In this document: in pieces, positions 32,801-43,018 of the stretch
How positions within the stretch are numbered: the stretch's first letter is position 1
How the letters are laid out: every line of letters begins with the position of its first letter
Source of the DNA: Eutreptiella sp. 'Long Island Sound 2002'
Taxonomy: Eukaryota; Euglenozoa; Euglenophyceae; Eutreptiales; Eutreptiaceae
Reading direction: 5' to 3'
Assembly: GCA_964036045.1 (NCBI GenBank)
Contig: OZ038390.1
Location: 35,526,974 to 35,590,973, forward strand
Length of the DNA stretch: 64,000 nt
Notes under the pieces: generated by a model
Database searches by the model: none
Seen by the model: only the letters and a program-made list of their open reading frames with translations
What the model was told of the DNA's origin: nothing
Program-made: the position numbers and the translations under genes

Positions 32801-33641
32801 TTCGTGCAGACCAGCAAGTAAGACCATTCTGGACCATGGCTTTGCCATCGGAATGGGGCCTAAAAAACGATATACACACGGTGACTGGATATGCTGGTGT
32901 ACACCCGCCCCCCGGCAAATGACAGACCGCAGTTGATGTTCAGCCGATCAGGCAGATGTGTACATGCCGTTGGGGATTGCGAAGACCTGTGGCATTTGGG
33001 ACAGGCATCTTGTGCTGGTCTGGCTGATGCAAGAATGGTGCTGTGATGCGGCAGTTCAGATGAATGTGCCAACAGGTCTTCGTCCCCGGATGTGCATTTC
33101 AGCTGGCTATTGATTTGTACGATCTTTTTTCCACAATAGGGTGCACACCATGTGTTGTGTGCGTGCTGTGCAGAGAGGGTGCCGCCCGCGCCAGGCGTCA
33201 GGCAGCAAACGGCACGACAACGGCGAACCGATGGCAGCGATTGATTCAATGAAAATGTGTTGGCGGTGTTTCGCCCGGGGCTGTTTCATTGAGAATCCGG
33301 CCTTTGCCTGCACGTCTGGTCTTTATGCCTCGTCTCAGTGCGCGTCCGCTTGTCCACGCCATCGCTTGTGTGCGGTTTGTCGGGCGGTATTGTGTTGCAT
33401 TCAGGCGATGATTGGAATGAAGGAGGGCGGCGTGCGGCAGGTCATCATTCCCCCGGGACCCCTGAGCTACCCTGAAAACGACCCGGATCATGTTATGGGA
33501 CCGACGCCAACAACGTTCAGCGGCATGCGGGCGCTCAACTTTGTGCTGTACAACAAAGGAGGGCAGATGGACAAGACATTGCTGATCAACGTCAAGTTGT
33601 TGCGCGTTGATAAACCCGGGGAAAGGGGATTCAAGGGTTGA
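29896..33641 (+). CDS. FKBP-type peptidyl-prolyl isomerase, probably thylakoid lumen
   Basis: Two exons, 29896-30678 and 33405-33641, joined in phase 0 give 339 residues. Exon 1 encodes the leader and most of the FKBP fold (YIRTPSGVQYKD from 185; FVLGRGEVIPALDD 248-261). Exon 2 completes it: MIGMKEGGVRQVIIPP, SYPENDP and a last strand KTLLINVKLLRVDKP. The canonical Trp after VIP is replaced by Ala-Leu, so isomerase activity may be weak. The leader has a signal-peptide-like helix (17-33), an A/S/P/R-rich stretch, a second hydrophobic segment (112-131) followed by KRDLGRD, and a twin-arginine signal (R150 R151, Ala-rich core, cleavage after ALA172). This predicts transport through a complex plastid into the thylakoid lumen by the Tat route. 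The mature protein is about 167 residues. The antisense long frame is a shadow. Confidence 0.85.
30679..33404 (+). other. 2.7-kb intron of the FKBP gene
   Basis: The donor GTATGTGGC follows GATGAT, and the acceptor TTGCATTCAG precedes GCGATGATTGGAATG. Coding resumes in phase with the FKBP C-terminus. The intron contains C and G tracts, a repeat shared with 38.58-38.70 kb (at 30790-30900), and a plus-strand open frame at 31532-32392 with duplicated GGCCTCACGCAC words but no domain. Confidence 0.8.
30790..30900 (+). repeat. dispersed repeat, copy in the FKBP intron
   Basis: GAATGGAACTGA, G(A/C)A(A/G)TGAAGG(A/C)CGTG, AGTGGCG and CACACCTGA(C/T)CTT are shared in order with 38585-38695. Both copies lie just 3' of coding exons. 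Confidence 0.6.
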
Positions 33642-34470
33642 GCAGCCGCTTGGACGCCATTCTGCCCGGACGGCGGTGGCTCTGTTCACAGGCTGCATGC
33701 ATTGTTAGCCATGCTGCATCGGGTGCTGATTTCCTCCTGGCGGGTGGCTGGCAGCAGTGCCCAGTCCATGGGGCTGGACAGAGCCCCATGTCACTCGCAC
33801 CCGCTTGTCAAATGAACCCGTCTTGGCTACCGCAGGTGGCCGCCGAAACACAAGCAGCACCTGCACAAGAATTGTAGCCATGTTTTTCGCGGTTTCACAA
33901 TTTCACGATTTCTAACATTCCAAGATTCACAATTTCTGACACGAAGGAATTCCTCCGTACATTTGTCCAATCTCTGAGACGCGGTTCAGTCAATTAGGTC
34001 AAATGATGTATCAGGGCTTACGACCTTTATATATCTGATCGGGGGCATGTTCAGATGGGTTTGGTTGAGCAACAGATCCTGAGCATTCCCAAATTTTGGA
34101 AGAAAGGCGATACTGACAAACATCGATTGCTGCATACACGCTGGTCCTGCGACTCTCCTGCCCTGCAATGAACCAAAGGGTTGCGAGACCTTGTTCACCA
34201 AAACCAATGTATGCTTGCAGGTGATCCAATTAAGACAATCCGGTGTTTCTTTGCTGTCTCATTTCTCCCGTTGTGTCGGACTGTCACAATTTGCCCACCG
34301 TGTCCAAAACTGCAACGCAAAAACCAACTGTTCCAATTCCTCAAATCAGTATGGGCGTGGGTTATATTCGCTGGAAATATAACTCTGGCGATGGGTGGAA
34401 CACTTGTGTTGTCGGTGTGCTGTGGATACAGTGCAAGATCTGAAATAATTACCCAGAAACTGGGCGCTAC
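33642..34470. other. FKBP 3' flank, no gene recognised
   Basis: Contains AT-rich TTTCACAATTTCACGATTTC repeats near 33892-33940; otherwise nothing supported. Confidence 0.4.
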
Positions 34471-34474
34471 GCAG

Positions 34475-34835
34475 GCACATCACATCACAGCACATCACAT
34501 CACATCACATCACATCACAGCACATGGCATCACAGCACATCGCATCACAGCACAGCACACCACAGCACAGCATAGCACAGCACAGCACGGCGCATCACAC
34601 ATCACACATTACACATCACACAAACATTGAGTGCCGTCACGATCACGTCACGTCACGTCACGTTGCACGTCGCATCACACCGCACCGTACCGATACTACA
34701 TCACGGCACAGCACAACACAGCGAGTCGCAGTGCATTGCATCGCATAACATTGCATCGCATTTCATGGGAACGCGCACCCATCCCAGCCCATCACATCCC
34801 ATCCCATCCCATCCCATCCCATCCCATCCCATCCC
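34475..34835 (+). repeat. pentanucleotide-type microsatellites (CACAT/CACAG, CGTCA, CCCAT)
   Basis: 34475-34620 is built of CACATCACAT and CACAGCACAG units; 34640-34665 of CACGT units; 34786-34833 of ATCCC units. These merge directly into the 43-bp satellite. Confidence 0.85.
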
Positions 34836-34838
34836 GGG

Positions 34839-35505
34839 CATGGGGACACTTTGCATTGGAAAAAGGCCCCCATATATGGGCATGGGGACACTTTGCACTG
34901 GCAAAAAGGCCCCCATATATCGGCATGGGAACACTTTGCACTGTCAAAAAGGCCCCCATATATGGGCATGGGGACACTTTGCACTGGCAAAAAGATGCCC
35001 ATATATAGGCATGGGGACACTTTGCACTAGCAAAAAGGCCCCCATATATCGGCATGGGGACACTTTGCACTAGCAAAAAGGCCCCCATATATGGGCATGG
35101 GGACACTTTGCACTAGCAAAAAGGCCCCCATATATGGGCATGGGGACACTTTGCACTAGCAAAAAGGCCCCCATATATGGGCATGGGGACACTTTGCACT
35201 GGCAAAAAGATGCCCATATATAGGCATGGGGACACTTTGCACTAGCAAAAAGGCCCCCATATATCGGCATGGGGACACTTTGCACTGGCAAAAAGCCCCC
35301 CATATATAGGCATGGGGACACTTTGCACTAGCAAAAAGGCCCCCATATATAGGCATGGGGACACTTTGCACTAGCAAAAAGGCCCCGGTATATGGGCATG
35401 GGGACACTTTGCAGTGGCAAAAAGGTGCCCATATATCGGCATGGGGACACTTTGCACTGCCAAAAAGGCCCCCATATATGGGCACGGGGACATTTTGCAC
35501 TACCC
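34839..35505 (+). repeat. 43-bp satellite with a CArG-like palindrome in most units
   Basis: About fifteen units of 42-43 bp read CATGGGGACACTTTGCACT, (A/G)GCAAAAAGG and CCCCCATATATGGG. The palindrome CCCATATATGGG contains CCATATATGG, a perfect CC(A/T)6GG CArG sequence; in about half the units one base is changed (ATATCGG, ATATAGG). No spacer diversity is present, so it is not CRISPR-like. The last unit ends CATTTTGCACTA. Confidence 0.9.
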
Positions 35506-35519
35506 TTGTACTCTGCATG

Positions 35520-36180
35520 CAATTTTTTCAGGGGGACACAGTGCGGTGGAACGAAAAAGGCTACATATTCCCTGCCACCTTGTCCCAGGGTGGGGAGGAA
35601 TCAAAAAGGCTACATAGCCACTTCCATCTCAGGTTCCCCAACTTGGTAAGGACAAATAATAATTGGGGTGCTTTTGATGGGAATTACTGCTTGAACAAAA
35701 AAAGTGCAAGGTGTGTGTTGCTTTTGTTCATGTAAACTGTGTCAAATTTTTCGTCTTGATACAGACCCGCATACCCACAAAAAACGCAACACGTGCACTA
35801 TTTGGTATGGTGCATGCAGTTCTTGTTTTTTCTTTAAACTCGCGCACCAAAAAAAAATGCAGCAAGAAATGCAGCAAAGAAAAGTTCCCATGTTACGCCC
35901 TACACAACTGTGGGCACCACAAGACCGCAACGGTCTTAACCTGTTTGATTTCTCCCCGCACCCCCATACGGCAAGGGATACGTATCCTTTTTGTTTCCTT
36001 CCTGTTGTAGGGACCCCAACATGGCAGGGTCACATAGCCTCTTTCTTTCCTTGCCACTCTGGGAACTAGGATATGGCAGGAGTTAAGCAGGATTGTCGTT
36101 TCTTCTGTTCTGGGGACCCCGAGACGGCATGGGATATGCACCCTGTTTGATTCCTCCCCCCTCTAGGGACCTCTGTGCAC
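35520..36180 (+). repeat. diverged relatives of the GCTACATAGCC repeat family
   Basis: AAAAAGGCTACATA(T/G) occurs at about 35555 and 35605, and GGGGACCCC...A(C/G)GGCA(T/G)G words at about 36010-36060 and 36113-36135 with GTCACATAGCC. I see no gene. Confidence 0.5.
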
Positions 36181-37125
36181 TAAGGTCCAGTGAGGTCCAG
36201 AGTAAATTGATGCGTGGGTGGTGAACGTGTGATGGGGCTATACAGCAGAGTTTTATGCCAGTTTGTGTTGCTGCCATGCCCTGGCCTGTCTGCAGTGCGC
36301 ATGCAGTGCCACGGCATTCTGAATGCCAACTGCTGATCGACCAAATCCAATGTGAACGAGGTGTCTCAACATAAGACTGCCATACCAGGGGCGGTGTGTT
36401 TGCTTTCACCGTGGCTTGACATTCCATGATCGGGCAGGATATGGGGCCTGGAGGAAGGGCCTCTGGCGGGAGGGAGGGAGGCCAGATCAATAGGGGGGGG
36501 CGGGGGGCAGTCGCTGAGATTTCAATTCTCAAGTTATTTCAGTTCTCTAATTGGTCTCGACATGTGCGTTGATGCATCCCCTCTTTCGAAGCATGGGCAC
36601 GTGAGCGCAGCGGAGTGGGCTGGGCTTTTGCCTACCACTGCTAATGTCTGTGTGTCTCCGCCAGGGCAACGTATCTCGTTTGTCTAAGGGAAGGTGGTGT
36701 ATATCGGTTATCTATGGGAGGGTGGTCACATATTTGGTCCGTGTGGCCGTTGTGGTAGGCCGCAGGCGGCGTCCTCGCTTGCGTTCTGGTCGTAACCGTC
36801 GTCTGTTTCGTCATATTGGGATTGGGGACGGATGCAAAATTTTCTTGACTGTTTGCCCACAGGGGGTCACTGTGCGGAAAGGACTACCATTCTACCCCAC
36901 CCAGAGGGCACCAAAATGGTTGAAGACAGATGGGCGGTCCCACTGACATGGGTCATGGGTTGAAAAATGTCGAAACATCTCAGCCACGTGGAGCATTTGA
37001 CTGAATAACCTAAGCCGTATTGATTGCGCCCGCCACACATGGGCCATGACCTCTCGGGCTGTTCCATCGCCTGCACACCTCGGCCTGTTGCCGCCGTGAC
37101 TGGGCGGTGCCCTCTTTGACAACCA
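36181..37125. other. no gene recognised
   Basis: A frame at 36644-36946 has an Arg-rich stretch but no motif. Nothing else supported. Confidence 0.4.
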
Positions 37126-37133
37126 GTGCGAAC

Positions 37134-37475
37134 CAGGGCTGTCCTTAAGAACCCAGATGATTTTGCTTTGGGAAGCACGGCCCTTAAGGACAGCCCCCAG
37201 GGACCACCAACCGCCAACCGCCAACCACCAACCGCCGCCAACCGCCACCAACCAACCAACCGCCAATCGCCAACCGCCAACCGCCACCAACCAACCAACC
37301 GCCAACCACCAACCGCCGCCAACCGCCACCAACCACCAGCCACCAACCGTCAACTGCCAACCTTTGAAGTAGAGAAGGCCCCATGGCGATGAAGCAGAGA
37401 GCGTCCCCGTGAACGTTCGTTTCTGTTGGCGTTACGAACCCTTTTCTTTTCTTCCCCCCCTTAAGGACAGCCCCA
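37134..37475 (+). mobile_element. hAT-like MITE with 8-bp target duplication
   Basis: The element starts CAGGGCTGTCCTTAAG and ends CTTAAGGACAGCCCCA; the inverted repeats match in 14 of 16 positions. GTGCGAAC flanks it on both sides (37126-37133 and 37476-37483), an 8-bp target-site duplication. TIRs beginning CAGGG and 8-bp duplications are hallmarks of hAT transposons. An extra inverted copy of the end lies inside (37186-37202), followed by the CCAACCGCC minisatellite. No transposase is encoded. Confidence 0.75.
37203..37362 (+). repeat. CCAACCGCCAACCACCAACCG minisatellite inside the MITE
   Basis: Imperfect (ACCACC)(AACCGCC) units repeat over 160 bp; the plus strand has almost no T, giving strong strand asymmetry. 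Confidence 0.85.
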
Positions 37476-37486
37476 GTGCGAACGGC

Positions 37487-38347
37487 ATGTCGGTGTTTGG
37501 CACCATGGCCTTCGGCAGCCCCGTTGCGGATCTGTATCTGCCCTACGACCAAGGCATGAGACCCGCCATCGAGGACACCGTGTCCGCGGTCAGGAAGCTT
37601 GTGCCGGACGCGAGGACCATCCTCGACCTCGGCTCGGGGCCCGGCGAGCCCGCCTGCACGTTGGCAGCGGCCCTCCCGACCGCAGCGGTCATTTGCAGCG
37701 ATGTGGCACAGGCGATGCTGGATCTGGCCGAGAAGCGGGCGAAGAGCGAGGGGCTCGGCAACGTCTCGGCCATGGTCCTGGACATCACCCGCATGACCCC
37801 CATCACTTCGGCCTCACAGGACGTGGTCACCGCGAATTTTGCCATCGTGACCAGCGCCGACGAACATGGCGTGCAGCGCCTTCGGCCGGGGGCTCTCGGG
37901 GAAATCCATCGCGTGCTGAAGCCCGGCGGCTTTTTTGTGGGGACGGTGTGGCATACCTTTTCGGTGCCGCTGCTGGCCAAGGCCGTGATGGCGGAGCTGC
38001 TGGGGCAGTCACCGCCTGCGCCGGCGACGGAACGGGCGTGCCTCACGGATGCGGACGTGCTGGACGCCAGTTTTGCAGAGGCCGGCCTCAGCATCGCTGA
38101 GGGGCACAATGCGCTGAGCGACATTACCTTTGACATGGGGCCAGTGGACGGGGCCTCCACGTGGAAGAGCGTGATGATCTCCGCTCTTGCGGAGCTGGAG
38201 CAGATGGAAGTGGGCGGCGACACGACCATTTCCGAGCGGGCAAAGGCCGCGGTTGAGAAGACGGCCGCGGCAAAGGGCCTCGTCAAAGATGGGAGGCTGG
38301 TGTTGCCGGGCACATTCCGCGCCCTCCGGCTCATGAAACCCAAATGA
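37487..38347 (+). CDS. class I SAM-dependent methyltransferase
   Basis: The ATG at 37487 gives 286 residues without introns. Motif I ILDLGSGPG (I45-G53) binds SAM; D72 ends the second strand (VICSDV) and should hold the ribose; LKPGG (144-148) precedes strand 5. The fold resembles the UbiE/Methyltransf_11 group. The substrate cannot be read from sequence. No targeting leader is evident. The frame is open back to an ATG at 37409, but that extension lies inside the hAT-like MITE, so I choose 37487 (MSVFGTMAFG); 37505 is also possible. The gene ends at TGA 38347. The MITE ends 11 bp before the ATG and so has replaced or split the original 5' leader. Confidence 0.85.
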   Translation: MSVFGTMAFGSPVADLYLPYDQGMRPAIEDTVSAVRKLVPDARTILDLGSGPGEPACTLAAALPTAAVICSDVAQAMLDLAEKRAKSEGLGNVSAMVLDITRMTPITSASQDVVTANFAIVTSADEHGVQRLRPGALGEIHRVLKPGGFFVGTVWHTFSVPLLAKAVMAELLGQSPPAPATERACLTDADVLDASFAEAGLSIAEGHNALSDITFDMGPVDGASTWKSVMISALAELEQMEVGGDTTISERAKAAVEKTAAAKGLVKDGRLVLPGTFRALRLMKPK

Positions 38348-38900
38348 GCGTGGCCCCGCTGGCAAAGCCACGGACGAGGCGCGAAGAGAGGCAGCAAATG
38401 TGCGACTCGGTTGCTGCTTCCGGTGGAACTGCACTCGCAAGGGCCGGACTGACTGCGAGTGGCACTGTGTGGAAGCGGGGGCAAGCCCGACTCCCCTCCC
38501 TGGTCGGCACTGCTCTTCCCCCAGCCAAAAGGATGTCAGGGAGAGTGCGAATGCGAAGATTGCCAGGAGGAACACTGAATGCTCACGGAAGGAACTGAAT
38601 TGCAGTGAAGGCCGTGCGAAGGCAGGCGCGGCTGGAGCATAGTGGCGGGCCCACACCTGATCTTCTTGGAGCCCGGTCTGCGCCTCCCCCCCAAACAAAA
38701 CTTCCCTCGGTCCTTGGCCCTTGGGCTGTTTCCTGCCTATCAACCTCGGGATCCTTCATTCAGCTCTGCCCCTGTGCTACATGTCCTCTGGTGAGCCGAT
38801 TGCCCCACATGTCAGTTTCCATGCGATCACGTGCATTTTCTGCCCCGTATACATTTCGCACAATGCGACGTGCTTCCCCCCTGACGTGACAGGGGGGTAT
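38348..38900. other. methyltransferase 3' flank with a repeat copy
   Basis: 38585-38695 is the second copy of the repeat found in the FKBP intron. No gene seen. Confidence 0.45.
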
Positions 38901-38905
38901 GGTCC

Positions 38906-39712
38906 ATGCGCCCCCCCCCCCCAAAAAAGAAGGGTGACAGGACCTCCCACCCCGAAGCCCCAACTGGGTTGGCAGGGGGAATCACCCCGTTTCAGGACTT
39001 TACCCCACCCCCGCCCCCCACCCCCGGGGGGATTCCCCCCCACCCCAGCCAATCCGCCCAAGCATCAAACCACTTCACCGCCTCCCCACCGATCCAACAA
39101 GAAGAGCACAAGAACGGAATTACATCCGCACCCTCGTACCCAATTCACTCAGCAAACCTCCTCAGGACTCCCCCACCCCAAACAACTGCCTACGAACACA
39201 ACCTATCCCTCAAACAAGCCTTTAAACATCGACGAAGACAGCTACAGATCGCCATCGAAAAAGCCATACAATGATGGCTCATCGACAATCCCATCGCTGC
39301 AATTTCACATATTCCACCGCCAAGCCCTGCCAATCCATGGACCATCCCCCTCTCTTGCTGCAGCGCTTCCACTGCCCAGCCCACGCCTCTCCACTTGACC
39401 AAGCACACGCACCAACCCCCCACCAACAAACACCCCCACCAGCGCCGCTCATCCCAGCTCACAAAGAAACCCTCGAAACAACCGACCTTCCACCAACACA
39501 ACCCAATCACTCCACCCTCCACAGCCAACCCACTCCCCCACTCGTCCCAGTCCCCCACTCACACACGAATCACTAAACACCTTCAGCACTTCCCCGCTGC
39601 CACACACCCTCACCACCGTCCCTCACCCAAGCTCACCGCCACACCCTCATCTCAGCCACTCACTGTCACAACAAATCCGTACCCCCAGCACCCCTCTACC
39701 TCTCATCCATGA
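38906..39712 (+). other. C/A-rich, G-poor segment with long open frame
   Basis: The plus strand is dominated by C and A from about 39005 to 39745. One frame is open over about 269 codons apart from a TGA at 39272-39274, encoding Pro/Thr/His/Gln-rich sequence with one helical stretch (NLSLKQAFKHRRRQLQIAIE). Strand asymmetry alone removes most stops, so coding is doubtful. Confidence 0.3.
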
Positions 39713-40259
39713 CTCATCACGAACCACTACCCACCACCAGAGCCGCACTTAACTTAAACTGAACCCGGCATTCTTTTTCTGACAGCCCCCCCCCCCCCCC
39801 TGCTCCTGCTCCTCCTCCTGAGGTCCACTGTGCAGCCCCCCCCCCCCCCCCCCTGCAGTATCCAGTCCATCAGAGCAGGGATGTAAACTGTTCTGTGCAT
39901 CCACGATCCATGTACAGTACCTTTCTTCTTTTTCTCAGGCAAGAACCCGCAGATGCACAGAAGTCAACAGTGGGAAGTATAACGCTAAGGATGTCACAGA
40001 CAGCCACTGCAGCATACATCTTCACAGTTACACTTCATTCTTCCCCTTGCAGTTCTATTTTGCCCACTCTGCCCGCTGATCTCCTCACGGGTTTGATTTA
40101 TTTTTTGTTTATATTTTGCCTTTTCTAATTTTTTGGCCTCTGCCTTTTGTCCTGATTTTTTTTCTTTCCCCTAAGGGTCAAATATCCCCTTGAACTAGCT
40201 ATGTTCCGCTGCCATAGCTCCTGTGGGTTTTGCGAGCTACTTCTGACCTCTGGTGCATT
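39713..40259. other. no gene recognised; two C14-C16 tracts
   Basis: C tracts at about 39786-39800 and 39836-39853, then T-rich sequence near 40090-40170. Confidence 0.45.
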
Positions 40260-40440
40260 TTTTTTTGCAGTGATCTTCACCCTAAGTAGGGGAATGCCTT
40301 GCCCGTAGTGCGCCCGCAGTGCAAAGTTTTGTATGTCGGCAAATACTCAAATCCTAGTTTTGGCCCTTTTCCACAAGTTTGTTGTTCCATTACTGGGTTT
40401 TCAACGCTTCTTGTGCATTTGGGATGTGCCGTATTTTACT
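40260..40440 (+). repeat. dispersed repeat, inverted partner at 59.60-59.76 kb
   Basis: GGGGAATGCC, CAAAGTTTTG, TACTCAAA(T)CCTAGTTTTGGCC and CCACAAG...TTTTTGGTTCCAT-type words match the reverse complement of 59600-59760. Confidence 0.6.
40301..40327 (-). repeat. TTTGC plus 11-bp unit motif
   Basis: On the minus strand: TTTGCACTGCGGGCGCACTA followed by CGGGC. Confidence 0.7.
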
Positions 40441-40612
40441 TGTCACCCCTGAGAAGGCAGGGGTGAGGTAGCCACTTCTGATTTTGTCCCCTTTGTTGGG
40501 GACCCTGAGAATGCAGGGGTTACATAGCACTTCCGCCCTCTTTTGGGCCCCCGAGAAGGTAGGGGTGAGGTAGCCTTTTCTGATTTTGTCCCCTTTATTG
40601 GGACCCCGTGAA
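40441..40612 (+). repeat. hairpin-family repeat, two units
   Basis: GAGAA(G/T)G(C/T)AGGGGT(G/T)A(G/C), TTCTGATTTTGTCCCC and TTGGG(G)ACCC(T/C) recur. Confidence 0.7.
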
Positions 40613-41032
40613 TGATGGCACCTACAAGGGCCGCATCCATACTGCCGTGCCATTTATTGGTCGTAAGAAATTGAGTGACAACAAACAAGAATATAATAAT
40701 GTGCATGGTTTCTATTGCACAGGGGTAGAACACCTCTTTGCACGCCTTTGGCATTGGACCATTGTCCGCAATGTGTGGATGGGTTCTGCCAGAGATTTGC
40801 ACTAGCATGTATCACGAGACAAACTAGGTATCAGCCCTATGGACCCTGGCCTCATGTGCCTGAGTCTGTGTGGGCTCAACAGGATGCTCCAGAAGATGAT
40901 GAGGAAAAGGATGACGGTGTTTGTTGTCAACTATGTGCTCACTGTCATGAAGATATATTGGAGTGTGGCACATGCCATTTGAACATGTGCCCCTCTTGTA
41001 TGCTTTTGCATAGTTGCAGTTTGGATTTGTAA
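40608..41032 (+). pseudogene. Harbinger-like (DDE_Tnp_4) transposase C-terminus with Cys-rich tail
   Basis: The first frame reads MNDGTYKGRIHTAVPFIGRK then EYNNVHGFYCTGVEHLFARL and WTIVRNVW. This resembles the end of PIF/Harbinger-type DDE transposases: an (A)D-x-x-Y strand, a LS..Q..YN spacer, and the catalytic Glu in VEH-x-F-x-RL followed by W-x-I. Near 40780 the reading shifts frame and continues as ALACITRQTRYQPYGPWP, an acidic linker and a Cys/His-rich tail (CCQLCAHCHEDILECGTCHL, MCPSCMLLHSC) ending at TAA 41030-41032. The upstream catalytic Asp region is replaced by repeat sequence, so it is a truncated relic. The tail is shared with 58.81-58.90 kb, suggesting it belongs to the element. 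Confidence 0.5.
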
Positions 41033-42640
41033 CTGTAAGAACAACGGATTTCACACATCTTAGAATCAGATTGTTATGTTGTGTTGCTGCATCCGCATGT
41101 TTGATGTTTCCTCCCTCCTTCTCCTTTGGGTGGTCTTTGATACATGTGCCCGCAGTGCACCCGCAGTGCGCCCGCAGTGCAAAGTTTGGCCCTAGGTCTG
41201 TAAATACCTGCAGCAGTCCGTCGGTGAACTTCGGCTCGCCATGAACGCTTGCTATGCCCGTGGTCAGGCCGCTTCAGTGCATTGTATTCGGCGGGGGACC
41301 GCCATGCATCGAAGAAAAAAAAAGCACAAGAACGGAGCACATCCCGTCGCAGGGCCACATCCAGAAGCAGCGTGGGTTGCGGCTGCATAGCCTCTGCTCC
41401 CGTCTCCAAAGGAGTCAGAAAGCTGATGACGATTCCTGCCAGATGCTTGTGCATGGCCGCACACTAGCTTTGCAGTGTGATCACATGCTTGAGCGGCCAG
41501 TCTGCTGTTAAACCAGAGGGCTGTATGTACACCAGGTGGGGGGTGTTTTGCAAGCAAGTGTGTTGCGAGACCCGTTGCCGTCGCTGTGGATGTCGTGAAA
41601 GCACAAGTGCAACCGCGTGCCTCCTCGGTCATGCAGTCAGACAGTGCCCGCTCAAATATCCAGACTTATCACTTTCGCCCAAGAATCACAAGGCCGGCAG
41701 GAAGGGGTCAGTAGACATGCTCGTGGTCATAAGCCCCCCCCCCAACAAAACAAAAAACAAAGAAGGTGGTAAAATTCCCCTGCTTCCGTTGTTGGCCATT
41801 TTGGCACCCCAGTGGGGGTGTTTTGACCTGCTCCGGAGGGTTCACCCGCTATTAACAATTGGATACATTTTTTTTCATCTTTCATTGCATGGTGTCAAGT
41901 GTCAATCTTCTCCGGGTACCCGCAATCCACGGTTTTGCGTGCGTTGCGCACCGCTTTGCCCTGCATTATCCGTCGCATTACCTGGGACACCAATATGCGT
42001 CGAAACGTTTTTGTTCATACATTTTTGGAGGTTTTCCACGGCGGGGGGGGGGGGCGGGGCTTTTGTACATTTCGGGGGGTTTTTTGTACCATCTGGGGGT
42101 TTGTTTGGTACAATTGGAGGGGGGGGGGGTTATACATATCTGGGGTTTTTTAAGTACATTCCGTCGGGGTTTTCAAGCACAAATTTTTGGGATTTTCTGG
42201 TGTCCTCTGAGAGTCAGTGGGGTGTGGGAGGCCAGGCAGGGTGTTAGGTAGGGTGGGTGCATCCTGAGAAAGGTCAGCCCCCCCTGCCGGCACGCTCATG
42301 TCTGCTTGTAGTGCATCTTGGTGGTCTGTTTGGGCAGATTTTAGGCATGGAGGTAGGAGGTGATGGAAGGTCACAAAACCACATATGAGTGTACACTCAG
42401 TCTTTTGGTTACATTTCTTTTTGTATGCGTGTTGCAGGGGAACGTGGGTAATAGGCAGTGGGAGCAGTGGGTGAATTGCTGTTTGGTTTTGGGATGGCTG
42501 ACCATCCTGGGTGCAAGTTTACGGCCTTTGTTGGCCTATGGCGTCTGAGATGGGGGCTGAGACATGCTCTGGGATCCACCAGTACACACGGCACACAACA
42601 CGGCACACAGTCAGAGGTGTATGTTGTAATACCTGTAATT
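41033..42640. other. no gene recognised
   Basis: Includes the TTTGC motif at 41147-41187, G tracts near 42041 and 42118-42129, and short frames without motifs. Confidence 0.4.
41147..41187 (-). repeat. TTTGC plus 11-bp unit motif, three units
   Basis: On the minus strand: TTTGC, ACTGCGGGCGC, ACTGCGGGTGC, ACTGCGGGCAC. Confidence 0.8.
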
Positions 42641-42644
42641 TTTT

Positions 42645-42995
42645 GTGGCAAATGCGTGTACCAAAAGCATTGTCACATCATGTAATTTTCTTTTGCGGCA
42701 AGTGGTGTTAAACCCGATGCACGCATTGCCACACAAAAAAAATAAAGTTACACGACTTGACCATTTTTCTGAACGCGTGTTTACGGCAAAAAAAAAAATC
42801 ACACGACTTGACAATTTTTTTGTACATGTGTTTACTGCAAAAAAGTTAAATTACACGGCATGACGATTTTTTTGTACACACTAGTACCGCAAAAAAAAAT
42901 TACACAACATGACAATCATTTTGTACACGATTTACCGCAAAAAAAAATTACAAGTTCTTTGTGCACGACTTACCACAAAAAAATTTTCTAATTTT
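42645..42995 (+). repeat. AT-rich tandem repeat, ~57-bp unit
   Basis: Five to six degenerate units share CACGACTTGACAATTTTTTT, GTACA and a TTTAC(C/G)GCAAAAAAAAA word. Confidence 0.75.
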
Positions 42996-43018
42996 ACTGA
43001 AAACAAAAAATGCATGCA

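Noticed and set aside
34839-35505. Possible CRISPR array
   Set aside because: The whole 43-bp unit is repeated without unique spacers, in a eukaryotic context.
37409-37486. N-terminal extension of the methyltransferase
   Set aside because: The extension lies inside the hAT-like MITE; the conserved fold starts after the ATG at 37487.
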